A stretch of DNA of 37,431 nt from Acidobacteriota bacterium (lineage in GTDB: Bacteria > Acidobacteriota > Terriglobia > Acidiferrales > UBA7541), in assembly GCA_003224175.1 (NCBI GenBank), contig QHYQ01000237.1, positions 1 through 37,431 of the forward strand. Reading direction: 5' to 3'. Positions within the stretch are counted from its first letter, which is position 1; each line of letters starts with the position of its first letter. The position numbers and the translations under genes are program-made. This document shows positions 36,664 to 37,431 of the stretch, in pieces. Under the pieces are notes generated by a model. That model saw only the letters and a program-made list of their open reading frames with translations, made no database searches and was not told the origin of the DNA.

Positions 36664-37320
36664 CTATTTCACCTCGCGGCCTGGCCGTGATTGACCACCT
36701 GCGCCAAAGCCAGCAGTTTTGCGCTGACACGCAGCTTGCCTTGCGTTGCGGCATCCAGGTTCACCACGAAGCGCACGCGGTTCTCCTGCATAACGAATTG
36801 CATGACCCCTCCGGCTTCGGCGAACCCATCGAGGTCGCTGACGGTCAAGACGCTGGCATCCTTAAGACCGGCCAGAATCTGCGCGCTGTGCTGGCGTTCG
36901 GAGGCGCTGATGAAGAGAATGTGACAGCGGCGAAGGTCGTCACCACGACGGTACTTTATGATTACGATTGCGCGCCCCTGTACCTTCTGTGATCTACTTC
37001 ACCTCGCGGCCTGGTTGTGGTTGACCACCTGTGCCAAAGCCAGCAGCTTTGCGCTTAGGTGCAATTTGCTTTGCGTTGCTGCATGCAGGTTCACAACAAA
37101 GCGCGCTCGGTCTTCCTCCATCACAATTTCTATCGCCCCACCGGAGTCGGCGAACCCGTCGATCTCGCTGACCGTCAATACATTGACAGCCTGAAGTCTA
37201 CTAGCCAGAATCTGCGCGGTGTGGTGGCGTTCGGAAGCGCCGACGAAGAGAACGTGACAGCCGCGCAGATCGTCCCCGAAACGCTTGTAACGGATGACGA
37301 TGCCGCGCCCCTGCACCCTC
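36661..37320. repeat. Imperfect tandem duplication of about 330 bp (YfiR C-terminal coding region)
   Basis: 'atctatttcacctcgcggcctggccgtgattgaccacctgcgccaaagccagcag' at 36662 matches 'atctacttcacctcgcggcctggttgtggttgaccacctgtgccaaagccagcag' at 36992; similarity continues to about 36988 and 37320. Confidence 0.8.
36669..36988 (-). pseudogene. Truncated tandem copy of YfiR/DUF4154-like protein (C-terminal part only)
   Basis: Minus-strand translation 'QKVQGRAIVIIKYRRGDDLRRCHILFISASERQHSAQILAGLKDASVLTVSDLDGFAEAGGVMQFVMQENRVRFVVNLDAATQGKLRVSAKLLALAQVVNHGQAAR*', parallel to the adjacent copy. Confidence 0.8.
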
Positions 37321-37431
37321 TCTCCCACGGCCATGCGCTGAAGGTGGAAACCAACCCTCTGATCACCAAGAATTCCAAACACAATCGGCGCCCGAGCAGC
37401 GTCAAACGCACTCTCCGGCCATTCCACGAAT
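36999..37431 (-). CDS. YfiR/DUF4154 family protein, 5' end beyond the window
   Basis: 'EWPESAFDAARAPIVFGILGDQRVGFHLQRMAVGERVQGRGIVIRYKRFGDDLRGCHVLFVGASERHHTAQILASRLQAVNVLTVSEIDGFADSGGAIEIVMEEDRARFVVNLHAATQSKLHLSAKLLALAQVV'. Confidence 0.85.
   Translation of the reverse strand, partial: FVEWPESAFDAARAPIVFGILGDQRVGFHLQRMAVGERVQGRGIVIRYKRFGDDLRGCHVLFVGASERHHTAQILASRLQAVNVLTVSEIDGFADSGGAIEIVMEEDRARFVVNLHAATQSKLHLSAKLLALAQVVNHNQAAR

Noticed and set aside
1-37431. CRISPR arrays, tRNA or rRNA genes, prophage modules
   Set aside because: No regular short-repeat array, no tRNA/rRNA-like sequence recognised by eye, no phage structural genes in the ORF list.

Overview
The window looks like an Acidobacteria-type chromosomal segment; this is inferred from protein style and was not tested. 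It contains: a decayed IS1634-like transposase fragment at the left edge; a TPR membrane protein; a large carboxypeptidase-regulatory/TonB-receptor-like protein; an accessory aromatic-acid-type catabolic island (about 6-23 kb) with a dihydroxyphthalate-decarboxylase-like protein, HpcH/HpaI aldolase, LigJ-like amidohydrolase, DASS permease, class II aldolase, Rieske oxygenase, c-type cytochromes and three paralogous beta-propeller loci; then AlkB-like, coiled-coil, alpha/beta hydrolase, PPDK, DoxX, M61 and S9 peptidase genes; and a degraded YfiR/histidine kinase/REC-GGDEF cassette at the right edge. The most unusual signal is in the three propeller loci. In each one, a protein of about 740-800 aa with 12 propeller repeats (by eye) is interrupted by one in-frame TGA at the same point inside repeat 7. 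The frame continues directly afterwards as repeats 7b-12. The TGA is followed by two short, closely spaced stem-loops. The second, GUUUGCC-AGGNN-GGCAAAC, starts exactly 23 nt after the TGA in all three copies, and synonymous sites within it are identical while flanking synonymous sites have diverged. This suggests recoding (readthrough or selenocysteine-like insertion) or a conserved translationally coupled split propeller. Sequence alone cannot decide between these.
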